Shown here: piece by piece, positions 8,501 to 16,471 of the stretch
Numbering within the stretch: position 1 is the first letter of the stretch
Layout of the letters: the number at the start of each line of letters is the position of its first letter
NCBI GenBank assembly: GCA_026184435.1
Contig: CP046447.1
Length of the DNA stretch: 64,000 nucleotides
Direction: 5' to 3' (one strand)
From: JAADFF01 sp013153035
GTDB taxonomy: Bacteria > Coprothermobacterota > Coprothermobacteria > Coprothermobacterales > JAADFF01
The notes under the pieces: generated by a model
Databases searched by the model: none
Seen by the model: only the letters and a program-made list of their open reading frames with translations
What the model was told of the DNA's origin: nothing
Position numbers and translations under genes: made by a program

Positions 8501-8731
8501 GCTTTCCGCTATCACAGGGTATATCTGCCCGTTTTCATACCATGTTAGCGGTTGCCATATGAGAGAGGAAAGCCAGAAATCTGTTGGGCTTTCAATGAGT
8601 AAGGGATCTGGTCTGTGTATGTCTGGAATACCAATAATTTCAGCATTATCAACATTGTCAGCATATATAGACGGTGATAGAATACTCAATATTACCAACA
8701 AGAATACTATAACTTTAAATACGTTTTTCAT
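5570..8731 (-). CDS. Membrane-anchored family 5 solute-binding protein with repeat-containing cytoplasmic tail
   Basis: A 1053-aa protein. Residues 1-24 form a signal peptide without a lipobox cysteine. Residues ~25-450 resemble the oligopeptide-binding family 5 fold (ITATDVVETYNYLLH and WTFKIKKHLVWQNGTP are typical). A Ser/Thr linker (~460-480) leads to one membrane span (~486-511) with basic residues after it, so the remaining ~540 residues should be cytoplasmic. This tail has basic helices (~585-640), then a very acidic Q/E/T-rich region with five LSQ/H-E-E/D-IE-K/N motifs near residues 838, 888, 941, 987 and 1023, plus degenerate copies near 705 and 757. The motif resembles LSQ(D/E)EID at the N-terminus of FliM and FliY. 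ATG 8731 is chosen for its SD (GAAGGTGA) and signal peptide. It is coupled to a methyltransferase upstream and a 53-aa membrane protein downstream. Known oligopeptide-binding proteins feed ABC transporters; no permease is adjacent, so a sensing role is inferred. Confidence 0.85.
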   Translation of the reverse strand: MKNVFKVIVFLLVILSILSPSIYADNVDNAEIIGIPDIHRPDPLLIESPTDFWLSSLIWQPLTWYENGQIYPVIAESWTSSDTLWTFKIKKHLVWQNGTPITATDVVETYNYLLHMPINHRRGATIWLLISNIRSVETASNNTVVFHLFKPDSNFARDVTSNIFILPKYLRTLDITINHAFWGSGMYYIVNTSSGSILLKHNPMYKGYIPYPETLIFTSTIAQTSNYITYPSINGTQQYNVAIRLVFNTQKEPFTTWPYRYLLIATLPYEKLSTTGTAGTPCLIKSPLCHSSLHIDRLVFNVNEFIDNYSIDINRLKNLTLAVPPHLTDTAKQITERWNKIGIHVDIKIVSTYTLMHSPPNVNMILIPVGGSTSPYTLASPDFPFSHWNYPNFFIKLSEGITGDHTKLVTALEILDYTYPSTTILFPKIYTHISKSYFRKHIAGLGIPMLTSPIDDPTILITSTTETQKTASTSTTTSTTNKWMTFLKIGLIAVIGISSVLLLLIFLIPRIKLLWKKTTHFPTLLIFGNIGMLLTKLKKTVLFKYKLSQISAKNKDTAETEGKTQEEEQQQSAEKKEIREIETTQHVRKLFIAKTIKLRNFMNNIKSVLSSTLGKLAEIGKHVHEVISEKLKILKEKTRKPKVHPTDEMLKKTTETIISHIEKVGMHGEEIIPEDTIPASLSEPNREANTQAKETLENNDLIPALSDEDIEKPALKDLNEQEEKPEEISSQGTETQDNETTLSEAITESSPKTISTLSQDETIITPSEEHKEKTQKDEETSIKEEIPQQENFSDTTIPQREMENLNPQETDEKEKTSTKLKDIDNTSHESESTYPTTLSQEEIEKLFEQKTKAISDEETPHDEIHQTNESSQEAEAQEGNQESTSNTLSQEDIEKILTEQQVKEDKPESPKTDWNSESQKAKQQETSENNTTQETHKATSLSQEEIEKLFAQQTSEYEEVPITTEDVSSEAVNQQNAPQDTLTQSNLSHEDIENYTTQQEKASEMVDKTAAILAQEDTPKTTLSQEEIEKLITEQENKEEKEKLEENNDKEDG
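5627..6220 (-). repeat. Five LSQEEIEKL-type peptide repeats in the receptor tail
   Basis: In-frame repeats in the gene at 5570-8731, each about 12 residues, separated by variable acidic linkers of roughly 25-40 residues: LSQEEIEKLFEQ, LSQEDIEKILTEQ, LSQEEIEKLFAQ, LSHEDIENYTTQ and LSQEEIEKLITEQ. The linkers are unrelated to one another, so the short motif is what is conserved. Confidence 0.85.
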
Positions 8732-8735
8732 ATTG

Positions 8736-9485
8736 TCACCTTCTTTTCTGCCATACAAACTGTATATGCTGGGCATTCCCTACAAATTCAACATGTCGGT
8801 TAATTTGAAATTCAACAGATATACCATGATTAATATCGGAAATTGGCTCATCTTCTGTAAAAGCAACCAGCTTGAAGATCATGTCTTTGTGAATAAATCC
8901 ATAGTATTCTGCAAGCTGAGGAATGTCTGTATACCGAAAGGTTTGTGTCTCAAACTGGAAAAATTTGTTGCCTATAGTTGTTTTTCCTGTTTTTACAAGC
9001 TTTTCTATGTCTAGCTGTGAACCATGTTTTAGTACGTCTTTGATAAAGAAGTGAAAATTATCTACAGATGCTATTAGATATCCCCCTGGTTTAAGAATAC
9101 GGTGTATTTCCCTCATAGCTTTTTCGAGATTGCCTACATAACTAAGGACATCGCCCATGGCTATGGCCATATCAAAATAATGGTCATTAAATGGTATATG
9201 TTCCGCTCTAGCTATTTCTATTGGAATATCTGGATTCTTTCTTTTAAATTCTCCAACCATGTTGGGAGCGGGTTCGATAGCAACGATTGATTTTACAAAC
9301 GATTTTAAGTAGTAGGTATATGTACCTGTACCTGCCCCTATGTCTATAAGTGTCATATTAGATGATAGATACTGCTTAATGTGTGCAAGAGAAACAGAAA
9401 GTTCAACTAGCCAATAGGATGTTTGATATTCGCTATCGTAAATTTTCCCCAATTGGTTGTAATAGTTTATAGCATTTGTCTTCAT
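8736..9485 (-). CDS. Class I SAM-dependent methyltransferase
   Basis: A 249-aa protein with a Rossmann methyltransferase fold of the Methyltransf_11/25 type. Motif I is IDIGAGTGTYTYYL near residue 50, followed by the acidic AIEPAPNM, AEHIPF(N) with a D-x-A-IA motif IV and ILKPGGYLIASVDN (motif after beta 5). The substrate is unknown; the C-terminal ~90 residues are unlike common small-molecule methyltransferases. The ATG at 9485 is chosen, but the nearest purine run (AAGGGG) is 11 bases away; an in-frame ATG at 9518 is an alternative. Its TGA stop lies within the SD of the solute-binding protein gene, four bases before that start, so the two are translationally coupled. Confidence 0.85.
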   Translation of the reverse strand: MKTNAINYYNQLGKIYDSEYQTSYWLVELSVSLAHIKQYLSSNMTLIDIGAGTGTYTYYLKSFVKSIVAIEPAPNMVGEFKRKNPDIPIEIARAEHIPFNDHYFDMAIAMGDVLSYVGNLEKAMREIHRILKPGGYLIASVDNFHFFIKDVLKHGSQLDIEKLVKTGKTTIGNKFFQFETQTFRYTDIPQLAEYYGFIHKDMIFKLVAFTEDEPISDINHGISVEFQINRHVEFVGNAQHIQFVWQKRR

Positions 9486-9556
9486 TACTTGAATAACCCC
9501 TTTTCTAATATGGTACATGAAAAGTGCACATAAAAAGATGAAAGGAGATGATACAT

Positions 9557-10000
9557 GTGGGTGTAGCTTCTTACAAGAAACTTCAGATTTTGTTCCGTAG
9601 GGGTGTTGGCCTTGATATTGATAAGAGCAAGGCAGAGAGGATTATTGAGCATACAGAGAGGGTGCTGAGGGATTTGTTTGACATTGCAATGGAGAAGGCC
9701 GAGAGAAGAAAAGCCGAGGAGGTAGTTCTCGACGATATTCCTCTAACAAAGGGAATTAAGGAATATATGAAAAAGTTCCATGAGCTTGAAGAGGAGATTG
9801 ATGTTGAACCTATCATCGCCTATCTTAAGCTTGGTAAATGGGTACCACTATCTAAAGAGGTTGTCGATATATTGCCCGAGCTTGTTGGCACATTGCTCTT
9901 GTTATCTGGTCGTGTTATCAAGACAATTTCCGAGGACACACGTAAACCCACCGCTACTGAGGTAGAAAAGGCTTTATCTGCTATCGACCTTATTCTATAA
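9557..10000 (+). CDS. DUF1931 family bacterial double histone-fold protein
   Basis: A small basic/acidic helical protein of 147 aa resembling the DUF1931 proteins of Thermus and Aquifex, whose crystal structures show two histone folds in one chain. Shared landmarks are F-R-x-x-x-GLD-DK near the N-terminus (LFRRGVGLDIDKSKAERI), a helix with IPLTKGIKEYMKKFHELE in the middle and DILPELVGTLLLLSGRVIK in the second fold. It could compact or bend DNA, but DNA binding by this family is not settled. The start is probably GTG 9557 (AAAGGAG nine bases upstream); ATG 9548 is also in frame but lies too close to the SD. It is followed after 12 bases by an unknown gene, probably co-transcribed. Confidence 0.85.
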   Translation: MGVASYKKLQILFRRGVGLDIDKSKAERIIEHTERVLRDLFDIAMEKAERRKAEEVVLDDIPLTKGIKEYMKKFHELEEEIDVEPIIAYLKLGKWVPLSKEVVDILPELVGTLLLLSGRVIKTISEDTRKPTATEVEKALSAIDLIL

Positions 10001-10012
10001 GGGGGGATATGT

Positions 10013-10753
10013 GTGAAGCATAGAGTTTGGGTTGATCCAGAGGTACTTACAGAAAAAGAAGAAATGGCCTTGGGAACACTGGTATTTGAGACATTGGGCC
10101 AGCCAGAAAAGGCAAGAGAGTATAATGTCAAGCTCTTGAAGAGATTAGGAATAGACCTGCTTTATGGTATGAAGGGTGGCCAGATGACATATTTTTCTGC
10201 TCCTACTTCTGACAATAGGCAGCCTGGAGATACTTATGAAGACGAAGAGGGTATACAATATGAAGTCAAATCTGTTGTAGAGGAACTTCCTAAAAATGCT
10301 AAATTATGGGCTCATATAGAGGGTTACCATGGTATGGCATATTTGATAGTGAATTTGGTAATAGAGGACGATAATTTGGAAGAGCCACAGGTTATAGAGG
10401 TTGTAAGAACTCCAGCTGCTAGTTTAATGCTTGCTTTCTTTAAGAAAAACAAATGGGCTCATCTAATTGATGCATTTCACAGTGTAGGTGTAACAGTGGC
10501 ATTTGAGAAGAGTAGAGGTCATAAAGGAAGACTTCACACATTTGATGAGCTGCCTGGTGTGGCAAGAAGATTTCTTAGAGAAGCTCGCAAGCTTGAAAAG
10601 AAAGTGGGATTTGGTCGTATAGAGTTTGCTTATCTTGGAGAAAATAAAGATGGAGATATGAGATATCGCATGAGATGGATGTTACCCACCGTAGCATTAT
10701 TTGATAGAAATATTGCCGAAAAGGCTGATAAGGTTCTTGCACTTTTGAAGTAA
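10013..10753 (+). CDS. Hypothetical protein, 246 aa
   Basis: Not recognised. It is a soluble protein with an acidic first third containing GDTYEDEEGIQYEVKSVV, a central beta-rich part with WAHIEGYHGMAYLIVNLVIED, and a basic C-terminal third rich in R, K and aromatic residues (FLREARKLEKKVGFGRIEF). No signal peptide or membrane span. The start is GTG 10013 behind GGGGGG. It sits directly after the histone-fold gene and before a strong terminator, so the pair forms a small operon. A nucleoid or DNA-related role would only be guilt by association. Confidence 0.75.
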   Translation: MKHRVWVDPEVLTEKEEMALGTLVFETLGQPEKAREYNVKLLKRLGIDLLYGMKGGQMTYFSAPTSDNRQPGDTYEDEEGIQYEVKSVVEELPKNAKLWAHIEGYHGMAYLIVNLVIEDDNLEEPQVIEVVRTPAASLMLAFFKKNKWAHLIDAFHSVGVTVAFEKSRGHKGRLHTFDELPGVARRFLREARKLEKKVGFGRIEFAYLGENKDGDMRYRMRWMLPTVALFDRNIAEKADKVLALLK

Positions 10754-10774
10754 TACATCTCCCTCTAGATTGGA

Positions 10775-10805
10775 GAGAGCGGATATCCGCTCTCTTTTTT
10801 CTTTT
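10775..10805 (+). terminator. Rho-independent terminator
   Basis: A perfect palindromic stem (10775-10794, GAGAGCGGAT/ATCCGCTCTC) followed by TTTTTT and a further T-rich stretch. Ends the histone-fold gene pair. Confidence 0.9.
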
Positions 10806-10847
10806 TGACAGGTAAAATGATATGTGCCTGAAAAGGAGGGAGACGAT

Positions 10848-12077
10848 ATGAAAATAGCAATTTTAGGAGCTGGAGCTAGAGAACATTCTATAGCCAAAGC
10901 ATTTATAGATAGTGGATTTGATACGCTTGTTGTTCCCGGTAATGATGGAATGAAATGGAGTGGTATTCCTATAAAAAAAGTGCAAGAAACAGCAGATGAA
11001 ATACTTGATGCCACAATATCATTTGCACCAGATATTGTTATTGTTGGGCCTACTGAATACATGGTTCTTGGTATTGTTGATAAGTTAAAGGCCAAGGGAA
11101 TAAAAGTTATTGGAGCTACATCAAAGTCTGCAATGCTCGAGGCCGATAAGGTATTTGCTAAAGAATTTATGGTAAAACATTCTATACCGACTCCCCGGTT
11201 TCGTATAGTACATACACTTTCACAGCTTGAAAGAGCGCTAAAAGAATTCGAACCACCGTACGTAATAAAAATTCCTACACTACAGGGAGGTAAGGGTTCT
11301 TTTATTTTGCCAACTATATCTGAAGCCTTAGATATAGGAGCTAAAGTGATTACATCGGGATTTGAGGGCATGTGGAGTGAAGGACTTGTTGTTGAGGAGT
11401 TTACACCTGGTGAAGAATATGCTGTTCAGGTTCTTATTAGCTCGGGAGACTATGTTATTCTTCCCATGGTTTGGGAATATCAGAGGTTATATGACCATGG
11501 TAGGGGACCTAATACAGGTGGTATGGGAGCGGTGGCTCCTATACGTATAGATGACAGGTTATTTGGTCTTATTAAAGACCTTGTTGGTAAAACGATTAAG
11601 GCTATGTTGAAGGAATCTCTTGCTTATGAAGGATTCTTATATCTTGGTGTTATGGCAGCAAACAATGGTATTAAAGTGCTGGAATATAATGTCAGACTTG
11701 GTGATCCTGAAACTGAGGCTATAGTACCGCTTGATAGTGCCGGATTTGTTCGCATGATAAAAGATACAGCTTTTGGTAGATTACCTGAAAATCTTAAGCC
11801 TTTTGGTGCTAGTGTTGCATTGTCACTTGTTTCGGAAGGTGCACCTTATCATTACACTGACAGTGTGTTGAAAATAGTTGGCAGCATGGAAAATATATAT
11901 TTTGATCATGTCCAAGAAGAAGAGGGGATGCTCCATGTATCAGGTTGGCGTCCCTGTGTTGTGGTGGGTAAAGGCAATACATATAATGAGGCTGTTAAAG
12001 AGGCTTATAAAAAGGCAGAGGAGGTTATATTTGAGGGCAAGCTTTATCGTAGAGATATCGGTGAGAGTTTGCTGTAA
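10848..12077 (+). CDS. purD: Phosphoribosylamine--glycine ligase
   Basis: GAR synthetase, joining glycine to phosphoribosylamine with ATP in de novo purine synthesis. The 409-aa chain starts with the dinucleotide-like KIAILGAGAREHSIAKAF, has the ATP-grasp region (VIKIPTLQGGKGSFIL; EEFTPGEEYAVQVL) and the family signature around RGPNTGGMGAV (canonical H-D-x-G-x-NTGGMGA), then LEYNVRLGDPETEAIVP for metal binding, and a C-terminal barrel-like domain. ATG 10848 has GGAGGG eight bases upstream; the frame stays open further upstream, but without an SD. No other pur gene is in the window; it stands between a terminator and the rpoB promoter region. Confidence 0.95.
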   Translation: MKIAILGAGAREHSIAKAFIDSGFDTLVVPGNDGMKWSGIPIKKVQETADEILDATISFAPDIVIVGPTEYMVLGIVDKLKAKGIKVIGATSKSAMLEADKVFAKEFMVKHSIPTPRFRIVHTLSQLERALKEFEPPYVIKIPTLQGGKGSFILPTISEALDIGAKVITSGFEGMWSEGLVVEEFTPGEEYAVQVLISSGDYVILPMVWEYQRLYDHGRGPNTGGMGAVAPIRIDDRLFGLIKDLVGKTIKAMLKESLAYEGFLYLGVMAANNGIKVLEYNVRLGDPETEAIVPLDSAGFVRMIKDTAFGRLPENLKPFGASVALSLVSEGAPYHYTDSVLKIVGSMENIYFDHVQEEEGMLHVSGWRPCVVVGKGNTYNEAVKEAYKKAEEVIFEGKLYRRDIGESLL

Positions 12078-12093
12078 AAGGATATATTTGCAG

Positions 12094-12099
12094 TATAAT
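12094..12099 (+). promoter_or_regulatory. Possible upstream -10 element for rpoBC
   Basis: TATAAT at 12094-12099, with TTGCTG at 12069-12074 as a weak -35 at a long 19-bp spacing. It overlaps the end of purD. A second, closer -10 is at 12166. Confidence 0.4.
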
Positions 12100-12165
12100 A
12101 TATCACTGTATTAGTACTTCGCTTGGGGGGTACATATGATTTATATAAATTGGGCAGTTTTGTGA

Positions 12166-12171
12166 TATAAT
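12166..12171 (+). promoter_or_regulatory. Probable -10 element of the rpoBC promoter
   Basis: TATAAT in the context TGTGATATAATATT, the same extended form as the tRNA promoters here (TGATATAAT). No TTGACA lies at 17 bp; the TG-rich upstream context may compensate. Start expected near 12178. Confidence 0.55.
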
Positions 12172-12180
12172 ATTCCTTCG

Positions 12181-12218
12181 CATGGTAGGTATGCCATGTG
12201 TTTGTTTTTATATTTTGC
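12181..12218 (+). promoter_or_regulatory. Hairpin and U-rich tract in the rpoB leader
   Basis: A 7-bp stem with a GGTA loop (12181-12198; CATGGTA/TGCCATG with one wobble) is followed by a T-rich tract (12199-12218). From the -10 at 12166, the transcript would begin almost exactly with this hairpin. It could be an attenuator or a 5' stabiliser; function is inferred. Confidence 0.4.
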
Positions 12219-12237
12219 TTTGGAGGGGTGATGGGGC

Positions 12238-15200
12238 TTGGAAATGACAAAACGAGTCACGGTACAAGAGCTTATTGGGAAAAAGGAAGTAACGAAAGTT
12301 CCCAACTGGAAGTATCCCGATTTTCTTGAGATTCAGCGTAAATCCTTTAACGATTTTATCAAGAAGGTAGTAATGGGAGAAGAAAATGAGGGTAGAGAGA
12401 ATGAAGTTCCCAAGATTCATTGGGGTTGGTTTGAAAGACTCCTTAAAAGGTTTTCTCCCATTGAATATGGTAAATGGAGATTAGAATTTATCGACTTTGC
12501 CTTTGAGGATATCAAGGTAAAGATAGCCGGTGAAGAGCGGGTTCTTGATCCTGAAGAGTGTCGTTATCAGGGAAGGGACTATGCCAAGGCTATCAGGTTA
12601 AAAACCCGTATTACAAACTTGGAGACAGGTGAAAGCCGCGAAGATTGGGTTAACATGGGCACTCTACCATGGATGACCGAGAGAGCGACTTTTATTGTCA
12701 ATGGTGTTGAGCGTGTTATTGTAAATCAGATTATTAGAAGCCCCGGTATATACCTTCAGATAGGAGAAAGAGAATGGCTTGCCAGTCTCATTCCAGAAAC
12801 AGGTACCTGGGTAGATGTTTCTCTGAAGGAGAGAAAACAGGGTAATACTAATCGTACAAGATATACCATTACCCTGGACAGAAAGTATAAAAATATTCCT
12901 GTTTCTCTCTTTATGCGTGCTTTCGGATATGTATCCGACTTTTCTATTAAAGAACGTCTTATGAAGTCTCTTGAAAGAATAGATGACCCAGCGATGAAGG
13001 GTACCATTGAGCATATTCTGCAGACAAACATGGAGCAAGATAATATTCATGAAATATGGAATATTCCTTCTATATACGATAGACTTGTCAAGCTTCTTGA
13101 TGGTGCGGAAGTTGTTTCAGATGTTGCATCTTCTCACTATGCTATCTCTGCAGGTACTGTACTTGATGAAAGACTTCTCAGAAAGTTCTTGGAACATATA
13201 TTACCCGAACAGATAAAGACAGGTATGTTTAAGATGACTGTCAAGGTTCCCGCTAAAAACCTTACAGAGATCAGAGCAGCGGACCTCGTTGGATGGAAAG
13301 TTGCTAAAGATGTTGTTGTCAGTTCTACTCCAGGAATGCCTGTTCCCATAGCACCAGAGGGATGTTTCACGGCATTTGCCGATGGTAAGTTTGTGTATGT
13401 TTGTGATGATGGTGTTGTCGATGCTACCTCTGGTGAGTATCTCTTTGAGATAGGCGATGAAGATGACGAACATGTCTATGAAATATTAATAGATGGTATT
13501 TATGATGAAACAGGTAATAAGGTTTTTCCGTTTATAAAACTTGATATTGATCCTGCCCTTATAGAGGAAGGATGCCAGTACTTCTTTGATGCCTCCGACG
13601 ACACCCTATATGCTAAATGTGGAGATAAGGTTATTAACGCTGAAACTGGTGAGGAGATAGAGATAGGTTCTTCTATTGTCTGGCAAGCGGGTGAAATTAA
13701 AGAAGAGGATGTCAAGCGTTTTGAGGAACTTGTTATCAGAAGTGGAAGAGTGGACTATGTTTACTTTGATGTTCCATGGGAAAAGATTGTCAGTGATGCC
13801 GCATATATCTCTATCTATTCTCTCCTCAATATTACGACTACTGCTGAAATGACACATCCCAGAGAGGCAAGAGAAAGAGTAAGAAGATTCTTGTTTGATC
13901 CACAGAGAAACTACCTTGGTGAAGTAGCTCTTTACAGAATAGCCCGTAGATTTGGCCATGAGATAAAGGAAAACCTTACAGAAGAAGATCTTGTTGAAAT
14001 GTTTGCCTTGCCACTAAAACTCTATGCAGGTATTGAAGAGCCTGATGATATTGACCATCTAGGTAATAGAAGGGTTAGGGCTGTCGGTGAGCTTATTTAT
14101 ACTAGTCTTATACAGGGCTTTAAAGTTCTTGTCAATAGGGTTGTCAGAGACAATATGCTGTCTTATACCGATGATGCTATTCCTAAACCTTCCCGTTTCC
14201 TTTCATATAGACCACTTCAGAAGCAGCTTAAGCTATTCTTCCAGGGACAGCTTGCCCATTTGCTTGATGACACCAACCCACTGGCATCTTTGACCCATAA
14301 GAGAAGAATTACCGCTCTTGGTCCTGGTGGTATTCCAAGGCAAATGGCTAAAGGTGAGGTGCGTAATATACATCCAAGTCACTATGGAAGACTGTGTCCT
14401 ATTGAAACACCAGAAGGTCAAAACATCGGTCTTATCAACTCTTTGGCACTGTATGCCAGACTTAATGAGTATGGCTTTATTGTTGAGCCATATCGCCGTG
14501 TGAAGAATGGTGTTGTTCTTGATGGGGATGATAATGTTGTATGGCTTGATGCCCTTGAAGAAGAAAATGAATATATTGCCCCCGCTGATGTCGATGTTAG
14601 ACCTGTAGATGGAGGCTGGGAAATTGTTCCCGACATTGTTGTTGTGAGACATAAGGGTAGATGGGTTGAGGTGCCTAAAGAGAAGGTCACACTGATGGAT
14701 GCAGGTGCTAACCAGATGTTCTCTGTTACGACCTCTTTGATCCCGTTTGTTAACCACAACGATACAAACCGTGCTCTGATGGGTTCTAACATGCAGAGAC
14801 AGGCTGTACCTCTTATTAAGCCTACAGCACCAAGAGTTGGTACAGGTCTTGAGAGAAAAGTTGCCATGGAATCAGGAGCATCTATTGCATTTAAACCTGA
14901 GAGATATCCTGATTCTGTAGCATATATTGAATATGCCGATAGTAAGCGTATTGTGTACCGTGAGGTACCTTCTGATATTGTTGATGTTTCCGAGTGTGAT
15001 GATATTACATGTCCTAAGAGGGAAATTATCCTAACCACATTTAGAAGAAACAATAAAGATACAGCAACCCACTACCGCCCAGCTGTGAGAAAGGGCGATG
15101 TGGTGCTGCCCGGAGGTGTGCTTGCCGATAGTTTGCACTCCCAGGGTGGAGAACTGGCACTGGGTAAAAATCTCCTTGTTGCCTTTATGCCTTGGGAAGG

Positions 15201-16452
15201 ATACAACTACGAAGACGCTATTCTCATTAGCAGACGTCTAGTCAGAGATGATGAACTGACATCTATCTTTATTGACGAATATACTGTTGAGGCAAGACGT
15301 ATATCCACCGGTTCTCGTAGATCCCGTAAGGGCTCATCTGTTATGGTAGAGGAAATTACCAGAGATGTACCCGGTCTTTCCGATGAGGAAAAGAGGGACC
15401 TTGGTGAAGATGGTATCGTGAGAATTGGTGCTTGGGTTGAACCGGGCAGCATCCTTGTAGGTAAGGTTACGCCTCAGCCTGAAGAGAAGGAAGAGGCAGA
15501 GGTTAAACTTCTTGCACACATCTTCGGTGAGAAGATTGGTAGGGTAAAGAATACCTCTCTGAGAATGCCACCAGGTGAGAGAGGTGTTGTTATCGATGTC
15601 AAGGTCTTTGAAGAAGATAAAGGCTATGACCTACCTGCTGATGTTGTTAAGGTCGTAAAGGTTTATGTTGCCCAGAAGAGAAAGATTAAAGAGGGTGATA
15701 AACTGGCAGGTAGATACGGAAACAAAGGTGTTGTCGCAAGAATTCTTCCTGAAGAGGATATGCCATATCTTCCTGACGGTACTCCTGTTGATGTTGTTCT
15801 AAACCCACTTGGTGTCCCATCTCGTATGAACTTTGGTCAGGTATTGGAAACACACCTTGGTCTTGTTGCAAGACTCTTAGGTGTAAATATTGAAATTCCT
15901 ACATTCAAGAGTCCTTCAATGGACGATATGTGGAAGGCCATAGAGCTTGCCAATGAAAAAATGAAAGAAAAATATGGTATTGAGATGAGCTCTCTCGGTA
16001 AGTTTACGCTCTACGATGGTCGTACGGGTCTACCATTTGAAAGAGAAGTGATGGTTGGTGAAATGCATATTCTTAAGCTTATTCATATGGTTGATGACAA
16101 AATGCATGCCCGTGCAACAGGTCCTTATGCCCTTATTACGCAGCAGCCACTGGGTGGTAAAGCCCACTTTGGTGGTCAGCGTGTGGGTGAAATGGAGGTA
16201 TGGGCTCTTGAGGCTTATGGTGCAGCTTATACATTACAGGAAATGCTTACCATTAAGTCTGACGATGTAGAGGGTAGAAAGAAGGCCTACGATGCTATCG
16301 TTAACGGTAAACCAATTGAGGAGATGGGTGAGCCCGAATCCTTCAGAGTTCTTGTCAAAGAGCTTCAGGGACTTGCCCTTGCTATAGAGGAAATACAGTT
16401 CCATAAAGGAAAACAGCAGCCCAAACTTGGGGCTGAAGAGACAGAAGAATAA
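12238..16452 (+). CDS. rpoB: DNA-directed RNA polymerase subunit beta
   Basis: 1404 aa, against about 1150-1340 in most bacteria. Conserved landmarks: protrusion and fork (NRRVRAVGELI ~611), the rifampicin-region SLTHKRRITALGPGGI (~684-699), SHYGRLCPIETPEGQNIGLI (~714-733), NMQRQAVPL (~851), GYNYEDAILIS (~988), AGRYGNKGVV (~1157) and KMHARATGPY (~1288) with GGQRVGEMEVWAL (~1312). Extra sequence lies around residues 375-485, an acidic beta-rich insertion in the lobe region. TTG 12238 is the best start: GGAGGGG is nine bases upstream and the nearby ATG at 12231 is out of frame. It is co-transcribed with rpoC, 19 bases downstream. Rifampicin-pocket residues differ from E. coli (see findings). 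The upstream neighbour is purD, not rplL. Confidence 0.98.
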   Translation: MEMTKRVTVQELIGKKEVTKVPNWKYPDFLEIQRKSFNDFIKKVVMGEENEGRENEVPKIHWGWFERLLKRFSPIEYGKWRLEFIDFAFEDIKVKIAGEERVLDPEECRYQGRDYAKAIRLKTRITNLETGESREDWVNMGTLPWMTERATFIVNGVERVIVNQIIRSPGIYLQIGEREWLASLIPETGTWVDVSLKERKQGNTNRTRYTITLDRKYKNIPVSLFMRAFGYVSDFSIKERLMKSLERIDDPAMKGTIEHILQTNMEQDNIHEIWNIPSIYDRLVKLLDGAEVVSDVASSHYAISAGTVLDERLLRKFLEHILPEQIKTGMFKMTVKVPAKNLTEIRAADLVGWKVAKDVVVSSTPGMPVPIAPEGCFTAFADGKFVYVCDDGVVDATSGEYLFEIGDEDDEHVYEILIDGIYDETGNKVFPFIKLDIDPALIEEGCQYFFDASDDTLYAKCGDKVINAETGEEIEIGSSIVWQAGEIKEEDVKRFEELVIRSGRVDYVYFDVPWEKIVSDAAYISIYSLLNITTTAEMTHPREARERVRRFLFDPQRNYLGEVALYRIARRFGHEIKENLTEEDLVEMFALPLKLYAGIEEPDDIDHLGNRRVRAVGELIYTSLIQGFKVLVNRVVRDNMLSYTDDAIPKPSRFLSYRPLQKQLKLFFQGQLAHLLDDTNPLASLTHKRRITALGPGGIPRQMAKGEVRNIHPSHYGRLCPIETPEGQNIGLINSLALYARLNEYGFIVEPYRRVKNGVVLDGDDNVVWLDALEEENEYIAPADVDVRPVDGGWEIVPDIVVVRHKGRWVEVPKEKVTLMDAGANQMFSVTTSLIPFVNHNDTNRALMGSNMQRQAVPLIKPTAPRVGTGLERKVAMESGASIAFKPERYPDSVAYIEYADSKRIVYREVPSDIVDVSECDDITCPKREIILTTFRRNNKDTATHYRPAVRKGDVVLPGGVLADSLHSQGGELALGKNLLVAFMPWEGYNYEDAILISRRLVRDDELTSIFIDEYTVEARRISTGSRRSRKGSSVMVEEITRDVPGLSDEEKRDLGEDGIVRIGAWVEPGSILVGKVTPQPEEKEEAEVKLLAHIFGEKIGRVKNTSLRMPPGERGVVIDVKVFEEDKGYDLPADVVKVVKVYVAQKRKIKEGDKLAGRYGNKGVVARILPEEDMPYLPDGTPVDVVLNPLGVPSRMNFGQVLETHLGLVARLLGVNIEIPTFKSPSMDDMWKAIELANEKMKEKYGIEMSSLGKFTLYDGRTGLPFEREVMVGEMHILKLIHMVDDKMHARATGPYALITQQPLGGKAHFGGQRVGEMEVWALEAYGAAYTLQEMLTIKSDDVEGRKKAYDAIVNGKPIEEMGEPESFRVLVKELQGLALAIEEIQFHKGKQQPKLGAEETEE

Positions 16453-16471
16453 GTGAGGGGTGAGGACGCCT

